Notes under the pieces: model-generated
What the model was told of the DNA's origin: nothing
Seen by the model: only the letters and a program-made list of their open reading frames with translations
Databases searched by the model: none
Shown: piece after piece, positions 1 through 13,000 of the stretch
How the letters are laid out: each line of letters begins with the position of its first letter
Position numbering within the stretch: position 1 is the first letter of the stretch
Assembly: GCA_037176705.1 (NCBI GenBank)
Contig: CM073898.1
Coordinates: 34,971,488 to 35,035,487, forward strand
DNA from: Molossus alvarezi
Lineage: Eukaryota; Chordata; Mammalia; Chiroptera; Molossidae
Length of the DNA stretch: 64,000 bases
Reading direction: 5' to 3'
Made by a program: the position numbers and the translations under genes

Positions 1-1799
1 TTCTCCTTTTTTCTACACTGATTCCCACCTCCCGCTCCCTCCCCGCCCTGTCCTCAGCTTTGTTGACCATGTTCATTGTTCATGCATACATGCTAAAAAG
101 TTCTGTGGTTTATCTCTCCCCTACCACCCCCTCTTCTGGGGACTGTCAGTCTATACCCCACTTTCACGTCTCTGGGACTACCCCATTCCTCAGACTATTA
201 TGTTCATTATATTCCACAAATAAGTGAGATCATATGATATTTGTCTTTCTCTGTTTGGCTTGTTTCACTTAGGATGATACTTTCCAGGACTCTCCATGTT
301 GTCTCAAAGGATAAGAGATCTTTCTTTCTTACAGCTGCATAGTACTCCATTGTGTACATGTACCACAGCTTTGTTATCCATTCGTCTACTGATGGACATT
401 TGGGCTGTTTCCAGATCTTAGCTATTGTAAATAGTGCTGCTACAAACATGGGGATACATATATTCTTTCTGATTGGTGTTTCAGGTTTCTTAGGGTGTAT
501 TCCTACAAGTGGGATCACTAGGTCAAATAGAAGTTCAATTTTTAATTTTTTGAGGTAACACCATAGTGTTTTCCATAGTGGCTGCACCAGTCTGCATTCC
601 CACCAGCAGTGTACTAGAGTCCCCTTTTCTCCACACCCTCACCAACACTGTTGTTTGATGATTTGTTGATGGAGGCCATTCTGACAGGTGTGAGGTGATA
701 CCTCATTATTGCTTTAATTTGTATCTCTCTGATAATTAGTAATGTTGAGCATTTCTTCATATGTCTCTTAGCCATTTGGACAGGTGTCTATTTAGTTCCT
801 TTGCCCATTTTTTAATTGGGTTCTTTGTCTTCCTTTTGTTGAGTTGTATGAGCACTCAATATATATTGGAAATTAACCCCTTATCTGATACATCATTGGC
901 AATTATGCTCTCCCAGATTGTGGGTAGCCTTTCCATTTTGATGCTTGTATCTTTTGCTGCACAGAAGTTTTTGAGTTTGATGTAGTCCCATGTGTTCATT
1001 TTCTCCTTTGTTTCTGTTGCCTTAGGTGATGTATCAGTGAAAATTCTGCTGCGTATGATGTCTAAAATTTTGTTGCCTACATTTTCTTCTAGGATTTTTA
1101 TGGGTTCATGAGTCACATTTAAGTCTTTTACCCATTTTGAGTTTATTCTTGTGTATGGTGTAAATTGATGGTCTAGTTTCCTTTTTTTGCATGTAGCTGT
1201 TCAATTTTCCCAACATAATATATTAAAGAGGCTGTCTTTACTCCACTGTATGCTCTTGCCAGCTTTGTCAAATATTAATTGAGCATATTGCCTTGGGTCC
1301 ATTTCTGGGTTCTCTATTCTGTTCCATTGGTCTATCTGCCTGTTCTTGTGCCAGTACCACACTGTTTTGATTATAGTGGCTTTGTAGTATAACCTGAAAT
1401 CTGGTAATGTGATCCCTCTAACTTTGTTCTTCTTTTTCCAGATTGCTGTGGCTATTCGAGGTCTTTTTTGGTTCCATATGAACTTCTGAAATATTAGTTC
1501 TGTAAAGTATGTCACTGGTATTTTGATGGGGATTGTATTAAATCTATAGATTGCTTTGGGTAGTATGAACATTTTAATGATATTAATCTTCCAATCCGTG
1601 AACAAGGTATGTGCTTCCATTTTTTTATATCTTCCTCTATTTCTTTTTTTAATGACCTATAATTTTCTGCGAATAGGTCCTTTGTTTCTTTGGTTAAGTT
1701 TATTCCTAGGTATCTTAATTTTTTTTGCTGCAATGGTAAATGAGATTGTTTTTTAATTTCTCTTTCTGTAAGTTTATCATTGGTGTATAAGAATGCCAT
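1..1799 (-). mobile_element. LINE-1, 5'-truncated: 3' part of ORF2 plus 3' UTR
   Basis: Read on the minus strand, this holds the C-terminal part of L1 ORF2 in several frames, followed by a pyrimidine/purine-biased 3' UTR (206-1). Similarity to ORF2 stops abruptly near 1,799, which marks a 5' truncation typical of L1 insertion by target-primed reverse transcription. Comparison with the L1 copy at 49.7 kb puts the missing 3' end and A-tail about 30 bp beyond the window start, so the left target-site duplication cannot be seen. L1 is a non-LTR retrotransposon; this copy is immobile. Confidence 0.95.
207..1799 (-). pseudogene. LINE-1 ORF2 C-terminal fragment (reverse transcriptase end and Cys-rich domain), broken
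   Basis: Intact ORF2 encodes an endonuclease, a reverse transcriptase and a C-terminal Cys-rich segment that act on L1 RNA at the DNA target. Only the late RT region onward is present. In order on the minus strand: a segment with YLGINLTKETKDL (1,799-1,600), then [20 protein letters not shown] within 1,620-1,201, then SRIFTDTSPKATETKEK within 1,116-856, then the Cys-rich motif [14 protein letters not shown] near 590-640, and the terminal block ending YHMISLICGI just before the stop at 207. At least one frameshift lies near 1,590-1,620, where the first two segments overlap in different frames. Further stops or shifts separate the remaining blocks. The endonuclease and the catalytic part of RT are absent, so no function is possible. 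Confidence 0.93.
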
Positions 1800-2479
1800 C
1801 AGAGAACTGAAGTTTTGCTTTTATGTTTTGTTTTGTTTTTTTCCTAATCTCAGTTCCTCTCATTTAACACCTTCTGGTCTATCTGCTATATCTGTCACTT
1901 TCTCCCTGACCAGGCTGCAACTAAAACTGTTTACTAGTCATGTTGTACTGGAACTGGATAGAATATTAGCGTCTGACTCAGAAGTCACTCAAACTAAGCT
2001 CTAACTCTATCACCTAAGCATTCATAGTGGAATACACATTTTCCTCCAAAAGTGATTTTTGCTTTTGTTGATTTATGCTTCTCTGATGCACACTTGGTTT
2101 TCTTCAGTCCTGCTTCCCACTCTCATTCCAACCAAGCTACATTCTCTCCCTCTGTATCTATAGAACTTATTGTTAACTTGTGAACTACTATATAATATAC
2201 CAGAGATGTCTTTTATTGAAATTTCCATCTTGATGTAGGTCTACTGAAGAGAGTAGAAGATTTCATTTTTGATGTCTTCATGAAACTCATGTACTTTTAT
2301 TCATTTATTGATCATGAACAAGGACCTAATACATTCCTTGGACTAATTCTGGAATATTGATAACAACAATGAATAACATAAGGCTCCTGATTCTCAGATT
2401 CATGTAACAAATTTCATGTCTGTGTCCATTAATGAAATTGAATTAATATTGTAGTTGTATAAGAAATCTGAAGAATTTC
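1800..2479. other. No gene or repeat recognised
   Basis: This is unique AT-rich DNA upstream of the L1 truncation point. Short ORFs are chance frames. Confidence 0.5.
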
Positions 2480-3125
2480 ACCAAATACAACAAACTGAGA
2501 TGAGGAAATAGACTGCCTATAAAACTCTCTAATGAACACCATGCCAATTCATTATGTCAGAGTAAGGAACAACTCTGATGAAGAGACTTGAGATGCATTC
2601 ATCAGGTAATGGTGAACATTAGAGAGCCAGTACCTGTTCTGACAGTTGGCTTAAATAACCTATCCCAAAGATCTCCATATTTTATAGGGAAGAACAGGAT
2701 ATAGCCTGGTAGTCCTTAGGCTTTAAGACCTTATTAATCATCAGAAAAACCCAGGAGACAGTATTGTAACCAAGTGATCGAAATTATCCCCAGAAACGAA
2801 ACATATCAAATTCAGGTTCTCCAAACACAATGTGCTGAGAAGAGCACACATCCTTTCCATACTGTTTTTGCCAAAAATGCATAGCTTTAGTCTAATCATC
2901 AGAAAACATCCAAGAGACACACGTTGCAGACAGACATTCTACAAAATAAATGGCAGCATTCTTCAAACGAGTCAAGATTAGGAACGATAGAAAAAGACTG
3001 AAGAACTATCCCAAATTGTAGGGAAACCAAGAAGTCATGACTAGATGACTCAAAAGACAGAGAACTGTGGTCATTGGAGAGGAAAAATTTATAACTCTTC
3101 TAACCTAATAATAATGTTAAAAATC
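2480..3125 (+). mobile_element. Old LINE-1 3' UTR fragment (L1M type)
   Basis: The stretch 2,860-3,060 follows the remembered order of old L1M 3' UTRs: an AAAATGCA..TTTAG.CTAATCATCAGAAAA block, then ACATTCTACAAAATAAATGGC, then a TCTTCAAACGAGTCAAGAT block and an A/G-rich run to about 3,120. The part before 2,860 fits more loosely. No A-tail remains. The exact subfamily cannot be set without a library search. Confidence 0.6.
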
Positions 3126-5052
3126 CAGTGTAAAATTAGTTTATAGGTTGCTTGAAAGATTGAAAGCCAGGTGGTTTTAGTGAAGTGGTAGGTAAAGACT
3201 TTAACTCAAAATAAGGAGTTGGGATTTTTGACAAAAGCAAACAAAACACAATGCTGAGATAATGGCAGACAAATACGATAGGAGAAAGAGAATACAAAGG
3301 CAGTACAACAGCAAAATTCAAGAATAAAAACAGCTATACACTCAATAGAAATTAATTAAGCATTTCTATGTGGAAAGCAACACACTAGACCCTGGAGAAA
3401 ACAGAAATGTGAATGGGATAGCTCTAGAACATAGCTTTTCTACAGGGATCACTACCCATCCAATTAGATGTCAATTTTTGAATATCTGTATTTTCATTCT
3501 TATAGCCATTGTTCATATTATATCACCTTCGATCTTACATGTTGGAATAAAATCTCATCCCTACTTATCTTATACCTTCTTGTCCCTTCTTAACCTAAAT
3601 CTACCTTACAAACTAACATCAGATTGTTTCTTTGAAATGGTAGTTGTGATCACTCCTCTTAGTGAAAGACCTTCAGTGATTGAACCACTCTCTACCAAAT
3701 TAAGTGAAAAATCGGTATGTTATCTTTAAACGTCCTCCAAACAAACTATCCTTCTATTTCAACCAAATTGGAGAATCCACTTGGTCTCTCAAAATACCCC
3801 TAATTTTTTAAAAATATGGTTCTGGAAAATAAGAGCAAATGTATTTTTTGTGGGAAGGATTTTCATAAGAAAAGTCACAGAAGCACAAAATGGGCTCCAG
3901 AAATAGGAAGTAGATTCATTTATATTAATAAAGAAAGTAATACATTTTAAACACCACTTTTTCCTATATTTTGTCTCCTGAATTAAATCTCTACATAAAT
4001 AACAGAGTACAAATCATATAATAGAAATTAGGACAGTTTAAGGTCAATGTTAAAAAGAGATTAGATCAGTTCCAGTATCTTGATATATTTATAATTCTGT
4101 GAAATGCAAATTTTCTTTAACAAAGAGTCATATAACTTTACAAATGTAGAAAAAATGTGATATTATTGTCATAAGAGAGAAAATGTATTTAATAAGTGTC
4201 TTGGTGATATTTGCTACTTATCACAAATGTGTTCATTCCATCTTTATCAGAAAAGAAACCACTTCTAATTTAAGTCCTGCTCTATGCTTAGTAGAAAAAG
4301 TAACTCTAACAGCAAGCTAAATTAAAATAAAGTATATGTACCTTTGGTTTGTTTGTTTATTCATTTCTTATCTCAGACTCTCTGAAAAAGCTTATGAAGA
4401 TAACGGTAAGAATAAAATTCAGTCAATTCTGAGAGATATCAATCCACATACTTTCATAATAAAAGTTTCAAGAAGAAAAATATTGGGAAGTTAGATTACT
4501 TGCTTTGACAAGCAATTGTGGGCATTTGTAAGATTTAAAATCCAAAAATGGAAGTTTTGTTTTTTTTAACCCATGAAGATATTTAGCCAATGGAATGCAA
4601 CAAAGACATGAATTTTGAAAATGGAGGGAAAAAAATTGGTTTTCTACAGAGTTCTTTCTATGTCACCACCCATAAGATATATAAATAACTCTGTGTGAGA
4701 GCCATTTTTGAAGTTGAAAGGGCTGTGCATTAGAGGGGTGGATTAAAGTGCCAAATCAGTCCTGGGGCAGGGAAGTATCCAACCTTTCTTCTTGTGTATT
4801 TGGTTCATAAAATTCTATCTCCTTAGACTAAAATTTCAAAGTGGCTTCAATCTCCATCTCAGATCCTTGAGCACTCAGGTCCCTAATTTCAAAAGACCCT
4901 CAGGTTTGAAACATAAATCTTTGAGCTCTAGCATCTTCAAATAGCAAGCTCTGGAAATAACTGCAAAAGACCCACAGGACAGAGGGAAGGGCATTATTAA
5001 GGGGTGAGGTAGGATTCAAACTTGCAGAACACCCAGATCTTGGACCGTCCTT
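3126..5052. other. Unique AT-rich DNA; possible L2 remnant at 3,600-3,720
   Basis: No coding signal is visible. The 3,600-3,720 stretch (ATCAGATTG..TGATCACTCCTC..GAAAGACCTTCAGTG) resembles the middle of the L2 3' region, but weakly. The 119-residue frame at 3,370-3,729 has no recognisable domain and is probably chance. Confidence 0.4.
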
Positions 5053-5337
5053 AAAAGTTTAAGTCATTTTACCCAGGCTGGTTTGGCTCAGAGATTAGAG
5101 CTTCGGTCCCCAGACCAGAGAGTCCCGGGTTCAGTTCCACTAAGGGCATGTACCTCAGTTGCAGTTTGTCCCTGGCCCCAGTTGGGGTCATGTGGGTGGC
5201 AACCACTCATTGTGTCTCTCTCGCATCAATGTTTCTCTCTCTCTCTTCCTCCCCATCTCCCTCCTGCTCTATCTGAAGATAAATGCAAAAAAATGTCCTA
5301 GGGTGAGAATAAAAAAATAAAAGTTTAAGTCATTTTA
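5053..5337 (+). mobile_element. Ves-type SINE (subfamily Ia) with perfect 19-bp target-site duplication
   Basis: The body is 5,072-5,318. It has a tRNA-like head (GGTTTGGCTCAGAGATTAGAG as A-box region, CGGGTTCAGTTCC as B box), a CTAAGGGCATGTACCTCAGTT middle, a CT-rich stretch, and a tail with GATAAATGCAAAAAAATGTCC. The sequence AAAAGTTTAAGTCATTTTA flanks it at 5,053-5,071 and 5,319-5,337, identical in both copies. Such elements are transcribed by RNA polymerase III and moved by L1 machinery. Confidence 0.95.
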
Positions 5338-6162
5338 AATTGGTCATTGTATTCAAGTGAACTTGCCTGCCATCTGCCTTTGAAGTCCTTAAAATTAAGT
5401 TTTATGATTCTTGTGGGAAAAAGAGGCCATTTCTAACTCAGTATAATCTGCTTACTATTATCAATCACTAATTAGAATTCATTGTTAAGCGTGTGATTTC
5501 TTTTTTTCCCTTGAATATTCTAAATCATTTATCAAAGAATGGCATGTCTTTCTGTTCCTTTTTTGGCATATTGAAGTCATAGTCATATAACTTTTGGGTA
5601 GATACTATTGAAGTGATTATTTTAGTCGAATGTGTAACAATAATGCCATCTAAAAGCTACATTTAACCAAGAGAGCAGTATTTTTGGAACAGCAGGCAGT
5701 ATAACAGTGCTTTGTGAATATTAACATATTCTAGCAAATTAGTTTGCACTCATTATCATAAGCAATTACTTACTGTTTAGATGCAGCTCGTATTAAATTG
5801 GCAAGCAATTTGCAAGAATTAAAACATAACAGAGAGAGAGTTCTGAAAATTCAGCAATATACTGAGACAAATGATGCTACTAGGTTCACAAACCATGTAC
5901 CAAACATGGAACCTATAAAACATGTTTAGCATTAAAATAATAGTCAGTTGGCTACATGGGTTTTACCTGAAATATAATTTCATAAATATTGTTTGGACAT
6001 TACCAACACAACTGTGCATATCAGACACTACAAGGCATTACCAAAATAAGACCCGAGAAAAAGTGGGAATTCTTTGTTTCCTGAGAATGAACTAGGTATA
6101 AATTTGACTAAATTTTGGTATTTTATTAACCCACTGCATTGTCTGAGTGATTTGGTACTATT
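5338..6162. other. No gene or repeat recognised
   Basis: AT-rich unique DNA. Nothing beyond short A/T runs is visible. Confidence 0.5.
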
Positions 6163-6437
6163 CAACTTGTCCCTTTAACAAAAAATAATTTTTTAAAATC
6201 TTTATTGATTTTAGAGAGAGGAAGGGAGAGGGAGAGAAAGAGAGAGAGGGAAACATCAATGAGAGAGAACATCAATTGGCTGCCTTCTGCATGCCCTCCC
6301 TGCCCCCCCCCCCCCAGGGATTTGACCCACAACTTGGGCCTATGCCCTGACCGGGAATCGAATCGACAACCTCTTGGTGCGTGAGTTGATGCTCAATCAC
6401 TGAGCCATACTGGCCAGGCACAACTTGTCTCTTTTAA
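6163..6437 (-). mobile_element. Ves-type SINE (subfamily II), minus strand
   Basis: The body is about 6,179-6,420. Read on the minus strand it starts GCCTGGCCAGTATGGCTCAG and has the GGTTGTCGATTCGATTCCCG box region and the CAGGGG..GCATGCAGAAGGCAGCC middle. A 14-C run (6,303-6,316) replaces the usual CCCCAGTGGGGGG block. The flanks CAACTTGTCCCTTTAA (6,163-6,178) and CAACTTGTCTCTTTTAA (6,421-6,437) are a slightly diverged target-site duplication. Confidence 0.93.
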
Positions 6438-6479
6438 GAAATTCTATTGTCTTGATCATTCTTTCATTTCTGTTTGTGG

Positions 6480-6875
6480 TGGAGACTGCTGATGTTCACT
6501 GCTATCCACTTCACCTTCTTTAATAACAGAACTCTTAACAGGGCACACAGTGTAGCTGAATCACTTGTAAGATGGGCACACTGTTGTCCATCCAGAGCCT
6601 ACATTTCCCATTCTCCCTTGAAGCCTGATGGGACCATGTGACTAAGTTCTCACCAGGGATACACGGCCAATAATGATGTCTGATGTTTTCAGTTCAGGCC
6701 CTGAAATGTATCTGCACTTCCCTGCTCAAGTTCCTCTTTCTTCTTTCTGATTGATGACAGAAACTAAGACATTGCCTTAGACATAGAGATGGATACCATG
6801 GGTGAAGAAATGCACTCTCCTACCTTGAACTGTAACTACTCTTTGAGAAAATAACTTACATGTTATACGTATCTG
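6480..6875 (+). repeat. Possible LTR-retrotransposon relic (MaLR-like), low certainty
   Basis: The stretch CCTGATGGGACCATGTGACTAAGTTCTCACCAGGGATACACGGCCAATAATG, considered in pieces of under 20 bases, fits a recalled LTR-like repeat with GGCCATGTGACTAAGTTCTGGCCAAT. The block at 46,330-46,725 shares that signature. Ends cannot be placed. Confidence 0.35.
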
Positions 6876-9430
6876 TGCATTTTGGGGTCTCATTTGTATA
6901 CCAAAGAATGTTTATATAGGCTTTAAAACAAAGTGACATACATTTCATGTGTTTCTTATTCTCATGGTAGTCAAATAAATTTGATAGGGAAACTATAATT
7001 ATCTGTCTTATAAATTTAAAAGAAATTGGTATTCACGTAGGTATAATAATTTGTTATGGTCACAAAGTCATGTAAAACTTTTCTTATCAAAACCTTCCAC
7101 AGAGAGCAGTAATAATCAATTACCCTTCTTATAGTCACTCAGTGAGTCACTATCACTCACTCAGGCAGATTCTATGGGGAGTGGGGTCTACCCCATTCTC
7201 AAATTAGTTTCTCCCTTATAAAAACAAAATGGCACACATTATAGTAAGGATGCTGTCTATGACCCTACAGCTAAGTGCAATTAATTGACCCCTACTGACC
7301 GCTTGGCTTGAATATAGACTATTTACTTTAGAAAACTTATTGTAAATTCTATCTTTGAGGTATGAATACTCTCCCAGCTTCTGGACAATTTTATAACTCA
7401 GGAATGTCTTTCTCAAAGGCCTGCTAGTCATCTTCTTGAAATGTGATCATCAAGGAAGATAGTGCCCCTCTCTCCCAGTCTTTGTGGGAGTGAAGCCAAA
7501 CTTGGAGAAGCACCAATTAGCAAACACAGAGGACTTGATCACACTGGGCAACCTTCCTCCACTGGCAGTGTCCTCCAGGAGTTCCCACCAGGTCACCCCA
7601 GAGCTTAAAAAGTCTCCTGCCTCAAGTTTCAGTGGACTTGAGTTCAATTTCTTTTCCCTATTTCATCCTCATTCTCAAAGAAAAATCCCTACTTCTCATT
7701 GAAAGTAAAGTGTTATCATGGAAGCTTAGTAGTAAGAAATTTGAAGACATTTTATTTAGAGATATTTTATACAGTAACCAAAATGCTAAATAATATTTTA
7801 TAGAAACACGGTAAAGAACACTCACCTAGAGTGCATTATAGGAGATACAACTTCTAGAGCATTTTATCTCCACTTACTGAAAATAGCAGCAGCAAGAAAC
7901 AAGTGTATAATTATCAATAGTCATTTTATCTATTTTATTTTATATTGGTTTTATATTGTTTGTCTCTAATATTCTATCTTGAGGATAATAACTTCTTCTC
8001 TTGGTTCTGTATGTTTTTAACTCAGAGCCTAGAATAACACCATGAGGTCCTTTACAGACATATAACAACTTTTGATGTGCTGAACAAAATATAATACGTA
8101 ATATCCAAAACTATTTTAATGATATCTTTATTTTTATTTGATGTTTTAGAATCAAATATATTTGTAGTATATATATAACAAAAGACTTAATTAATGGAAA
8201 ATTTGGGGGAAGCATAATGTGCTTAAATCTGTATGTCATCAGTTTTTCTCATTATCTTGAAAAGAACTATAACTTAGAAGGTATAATCAAAGTTCTGTAA
8301 ATAGAGATTGCTAAGAAAAACATTAGTCAAAAAAATCTAGTTGCTGCTTCTTTTTTTCTCTTCAAATGTCAATTTTGGAATAAAAGAAATCTTAATTTTC
8401 TGTTGCTGTACATATATGTTAATTTAGAGTATACATAAATGTATATGATTACATATATATGTATATTATTATACATAATATAATCTCAGGAAAGAAAATA
8501 AAATGGCATGTTTGCTGATCAGAGAAGGTGAGCCTTTAGATAACCAATATCATACGGGGGACAGATAAGTTAAAATAACAAAGCAGAACAAATGAAAAAC
8601 CAAAGAATAGCCCTTCCCTTGATGAATAGCCTAAAATAAGTCTCTTTTGTTGTTCCTCAAATTCAGACTCTTCCCAAACTAAAATAAGCAGGCTCTAAAC
8701 AAAGACAATTTCTAAAGCTGGAATTTCATTTATTCTTATGCAAATAAACATCTAAAATAATTCTAAAGGGCACATTTTAAGGACAGAAACATGAAACTTT
8801 TTTCTATAAGATGTTACTGTTTCTTCAAGCAATGTAAAGATTGTGGTATCAAGAAATGGTCAAGCATTTTTTTTATTCTTCTGTCATTTTAGTATTTGTA
8901 ACCAACAGTTATTTTCATGTTCACTTACCATGTCCTTATCTACTTGGTAAACAGCATGCATCCTCCACATTCTATACTATACATTTTAAGATGTAGTTTC
9001 CCAAAATAACACAGGTAATTTTCCCATTCAATCCCATTAATGACATGAAATCATAAAACCCACAATGCCTGTACCCATGAGTAAGATGTATGGGATGCAT
9101 TCAGAACAGGAAAGGACAATTTCTACTGTAATTTTATAGGGCGTTCACCAATAAGCTGACCAAGTGTTTCTGTGCCCATGAAGAGGTGATAGCTTGCTGA
9201 AACAAGCGTGTAGGGAAATGAACAACAGTGACGTCCCTTCTACAAGTAGACTGATCACCCATCTGGGAGAAATCAGTTACCATACTTTTTACTATCTTCT
9301 GCCCATACTATTCCCGGATAATCTTCAACATGTTAAACAGAACAGGCCAAGGAGGAAGGGTCTTATGCTAAAATAAAGGGGATCCATGTGGAGGATTTTC
9401 ATTGAGAAAATGAAATGAGCAGTTTTGAAT
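6876..9430. other. No gene recognised; AT-rich unique DNA
   Basis: Contains AT-rich low-complexity patches (8,160-8,180; 8,405-8,480) and short chance ORFs. The opposed frames at 7,450-7,702 are mirror readings of one moderately GC-rich stretch and show no protein-like motif. Confidence 0.5.
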
Positions 9431-9720
9431 TGTGTCAAGGCTTCTATGTGGAAAATGGCATGGGGGAGGAGTTAGGGCAAGAAGGCCCAGCAGAAGGTTA
9501 TTTCACAAAATTAATAATAAACTATCATGACCTATGAAAAGACAGGTGTAAAACGTATATGGGAGGTAATGTGGTAAGAACTTTTGATGACTGAATTTAG
9601 AGGAGAAAAATAAGAAATCAAAGGTCACTTCTAGGTGCGTGACCTGGAAAGTGAGTAGATGCTGTGTCATTCATTCACTGAGATAGAGAGCATCAGAGGA
9701 GAAATGGAAGAGTTAGGAAT
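9431..9720 (+). repeat. Old interspersed repeat, family not assigned
   Basis: The run of GGAAAATGGCATGGGGGAGGA, AGGTCACTTCTAGGTGCGTG and CACTGAGATAGAGAGCATCAG follows a widespread mammalian repeat consensus that I recall but cannot name. A second, better-preserved stretch of the same type lies at 35,290-35,430. Confidence 0.4.
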
Positions 9721-9908
9721 ACAATGAGTTTTATATGGATACATTTATTCATCTTCCATATGAGAATACTATGTCATCCTGATAGTCCTGTAGGACTTAG
9801 CACACTGGTGTGTGCATGGCAGACATTTTTCAGTATCCTGCTAATGGATCAAACATAAGTTAGAAGGGGTGTTCTAATGAAAACCATTATCTGCACTTTT
9901 TTTAAAAC

Positions 9909-10090
9909 AATTTTTGCAAGACACAGCTAACCTGTATCTCCTCATCACCTTTAAAATATTCTCCAGATGTAATGCTTAGCTTTTAATAAGACCTTTTAAA
10001 GTAATTTTTGCAAGACACAGCTAACTTGTATCTCCTCATCTTCTTTAAAATATTCTCCAGATGTAATCCTTGGCTTTTGATAAGACCTTT
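9909..10090. repeat. Tandem duplication, 94-bp unit, two copies
   Basis: Copy 1 is 9,909-10,002 and copy 2 is 10,003-10,090. Both run from AATTTTTGCAAGACACAGCT through ATATTCTCCAGATGTAAT to AATAAGACCTTT or GATAAGACCTTT. By eye about 6 mismatches occur over ~88 aligned bases (roughly 93% identity). A short TTTTAAA precedes both copies and may be the site of the slippage or unequal exchange. Confidence 0.93.
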
Positions 10091-13000
10091 CCACAACACC
10101 CACCTGAATGGGCTACATTTGTCATCTGAACATTTGCAGCTTTCTCTTTCTGCCAATAACTTTCAGAAATTGCTTTATGGAAAAGGTTTAACTGTACAGT
10201 ACTGTCCTAGCATTTCTTTTGCTTGATTGCGGTTTGGTGGTCTGCATGCAATTGCTTGGTTAACTTATTGTGCCTAGTTGATTTGCTTCCTCTGCGCATC
10301 AAAAATGTATGAACTGTGTTCTGCTTTGAGAACATTTTAGTAAGTAACAATGTACCGGTTTCCCAGTTATGCTACATAGATGAGCCATAAGATCAAATGT
10401 CACAAAACTGTTGAGCTTAAGCTTAGGTCCCTGCATCTGTAGATGAAGTTGAATTAATGTGCATTTTCTTAGCACCTTTGAACGGTGGAAAGAGGGCAGC
10501 AGTGATAGAATCCACTGCTATTGAAAGATATGCTCTGTATACATTCTCAGCTCCTTTGACCCTCATTATTAAATATTGTAAACTCTTTTTCCTAAAGAAC
10601 AAATTTAGTTGAACATCCTGTATCATTAACATAATTTTAATGATTAGACCCTTTGTCTCCTAGAACAAGTGAGCATGATCCATTTGATGCCCTTAGGCAA
10701 ATTAGAAAAAACACACACAAATCTTCCTCAAAAACCATTATTTCCTGTCTGTCAGGAAATTGTCACAGTACACTGATTTCGTCAGAACAAGCCATATGCT
10801 TGTTATATCCTAGAAAATTCTCATATTAAACATGCAACTCCATGGGGGTAACAATGTGAATGGGACCAACTTGAGAGTCTGCATCTTGCAGAAGCATTCA
10901 TGTTGTCCCTTCAGTGAGACGTAGGACACACTAGAACTTGCTTCAAGAGATAGAGGCAACTCGTCCTGGAGCCTACTGTTCTGTGGGATCCAACCATGCT
11001 CCTCAGGGGTAGGGAATGTAAGGGACGCCGAAAAGAGCCACATTCCTGTCACCACTTTCGTGCATAGCAAACACCAGTGGCAAAAGGAGTTCCAGCATTT
11101 CCTTGGAAAGAAGCATCTTTGCATAGTTGAAACAAGACCAGTCACAGACCTAACCTGAGGAAATAAAATTCCTGAAAAGAAAGAAATATGAGAGCAGTGC
11201 TAATCGAGATGCATGAGAACTTGCGCACATCCATTAAAGCCGTGTATTTGTAGCAGAGGTTTCAGCCAGACAAAACTGTGACTTGTAGACACGAGACACT
11301 CGGGATCCTCGGGAGATCATTCTCTTTTCCTATTCCTCTATGGCCGCTCCAAAGTACAGATTCAATTTTGAGGTAGGTTAAATTGGGGCTCCAACTGGGA
11401 ATATGTGGTTAATGAATTTTGTACAATCTTCCTTCTTTTCAATTAACAAAAAAGAAAAAAAAAAAAACTCTCAAAAAGATTTGATGGGCTTTACTGAATC
11501 TTTTCAACTTTTTCCCCCAGATTGATTTCAGGACATGGAGGAGACAGCCAGACTGCTAATTAAACTATTAACTCTTTCTTCAAATCTGCAAAGCTTTGGA
11601 CATTTATATTCCAGAAGCCACCCCTACGCTGAAGCCACAAAGGATGCAGACTTTCCAAAGATATCCAGGGGCATTACATACACATTACTCCAGACCAAAC
11701 GTGGCCCTATAAACGAAGTCATATGCATTAACTCAAAATATTTAATATCTTCTGCAGATTTTGCTTAACAACGTTATGTGATAGGAAAGCCTCCAAAGTT
11801 AGCCCAGAGAGGTTCATTTTTCCTGGAGTTAAACTGAAAGATGGCAAAAATTAAAGGTCCCCCGTTATGCTTCTGAAAGCAGCAAGATCACTTTCCAGCC
11901 AATGGAATGTAAAGTTGACACAGGATAAAATGCTGTTGAAATGGAGGGAATGTGCTGACATGGAGAAGCCTCCACAGGCTGGTCACAAGACATACATACA
12001 GCCATGGAACCATAATGTGTCCTAAGCTATTATCTAAGGGATGCATGTACTCAATGTTAAAGCAAACAAACAAACAAACAAAAAATGCAGCAAATTCAGT
12101 CTCAAAACAGATTTTGAAAAACTGTTAACAACATAAATATATGTAAAAATATAATAACTTTTTTACATCAATCAGATATTTACCTCTCCCACTAGAACAA
12201 TGTCTGCACTCAGAATTCATTAGTAAAGTCGACCTGTTCTGTTAAAATGAGTGAAAATAAGATTACAAATGAAGACTGTTAAAAAGCCATTGTGTAATGT
12301 GGAAGCATTCAACCTTGAATTGGAAAAGTACGGGTCTATTCCGAACTCGTTACTCTGACTTTGCCAAAGTTATTGCAACTATCCAATAATCCTCGTTTTC
12401 CTTTTCTGAAAATAAGGAGGTTGTTCCGGGTAATCTGTATTGTAATTTCCAACTTTATTCTCTAAAGCTAAAATATCGCTCCAATAAAGCTGCCACTAAC
12501 CTTGAATTTGGTCCCAGCATACACGAAATTGTTTAGCTAACATCAGCATGAAGGAAAAAGGCATGTTTATCAGAGAGGCGCTGTAGCAGATAATTTGGAG
12601 TTGATATTTTGTTTCTTTTTTATTTGACTTTAAACACGAATTATATAGAATGGTTCATTATATTTCATGATTGTAAAGTGATTAGTAGAGGATATTTTAT
12701 TTCATGTAGTAATTCTTTCTATGATTATAGAAAATTAAGACACAAATGCAGAGAAAAACATAAATAGAATATTGGCTGAGCATTGTTAACAGTTAACATT
12801 TTGATTTCCTGAAGATATATTCCCACACAACTGGTCTAGCAACTCCATCCAAAATCAATACAATACAAAATCTACCGAAATGATGGTCTAAAATGAGTCC
12901 AAGGTTTATTAAAACCTAGTAATTACTGAGGTCTTCTCAGTCTAAAATCTATAATTACTGCAGTTACTATTAGAAAGGTTGGACTAAATGTTATTAAGCA

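Noticed and set aside
5083..5301. Recurring frames starting MAQRLE.R near each type I SINE (also 54.4, 57.1, 61.0 kb and minus 21.6, 29.3 kb)
   Set aside because: Same reading of the tRNA-like SINE head in each copy. Similarity reflects SINE origin, not a gene family.
10810..11145. 111-codon minus-strand frame with several cysteines
   Set aside because: No zinc-binding spacing or known domain, and no splice or promoter context. Likely chance.
11500..11768. Pyrimidine tract plus CAG before an open frame, like a 3' splice site and exon
   Set aside because: The frame has no recognised homology and no matching donor or neighbouring exon can be argued from sequence alone.
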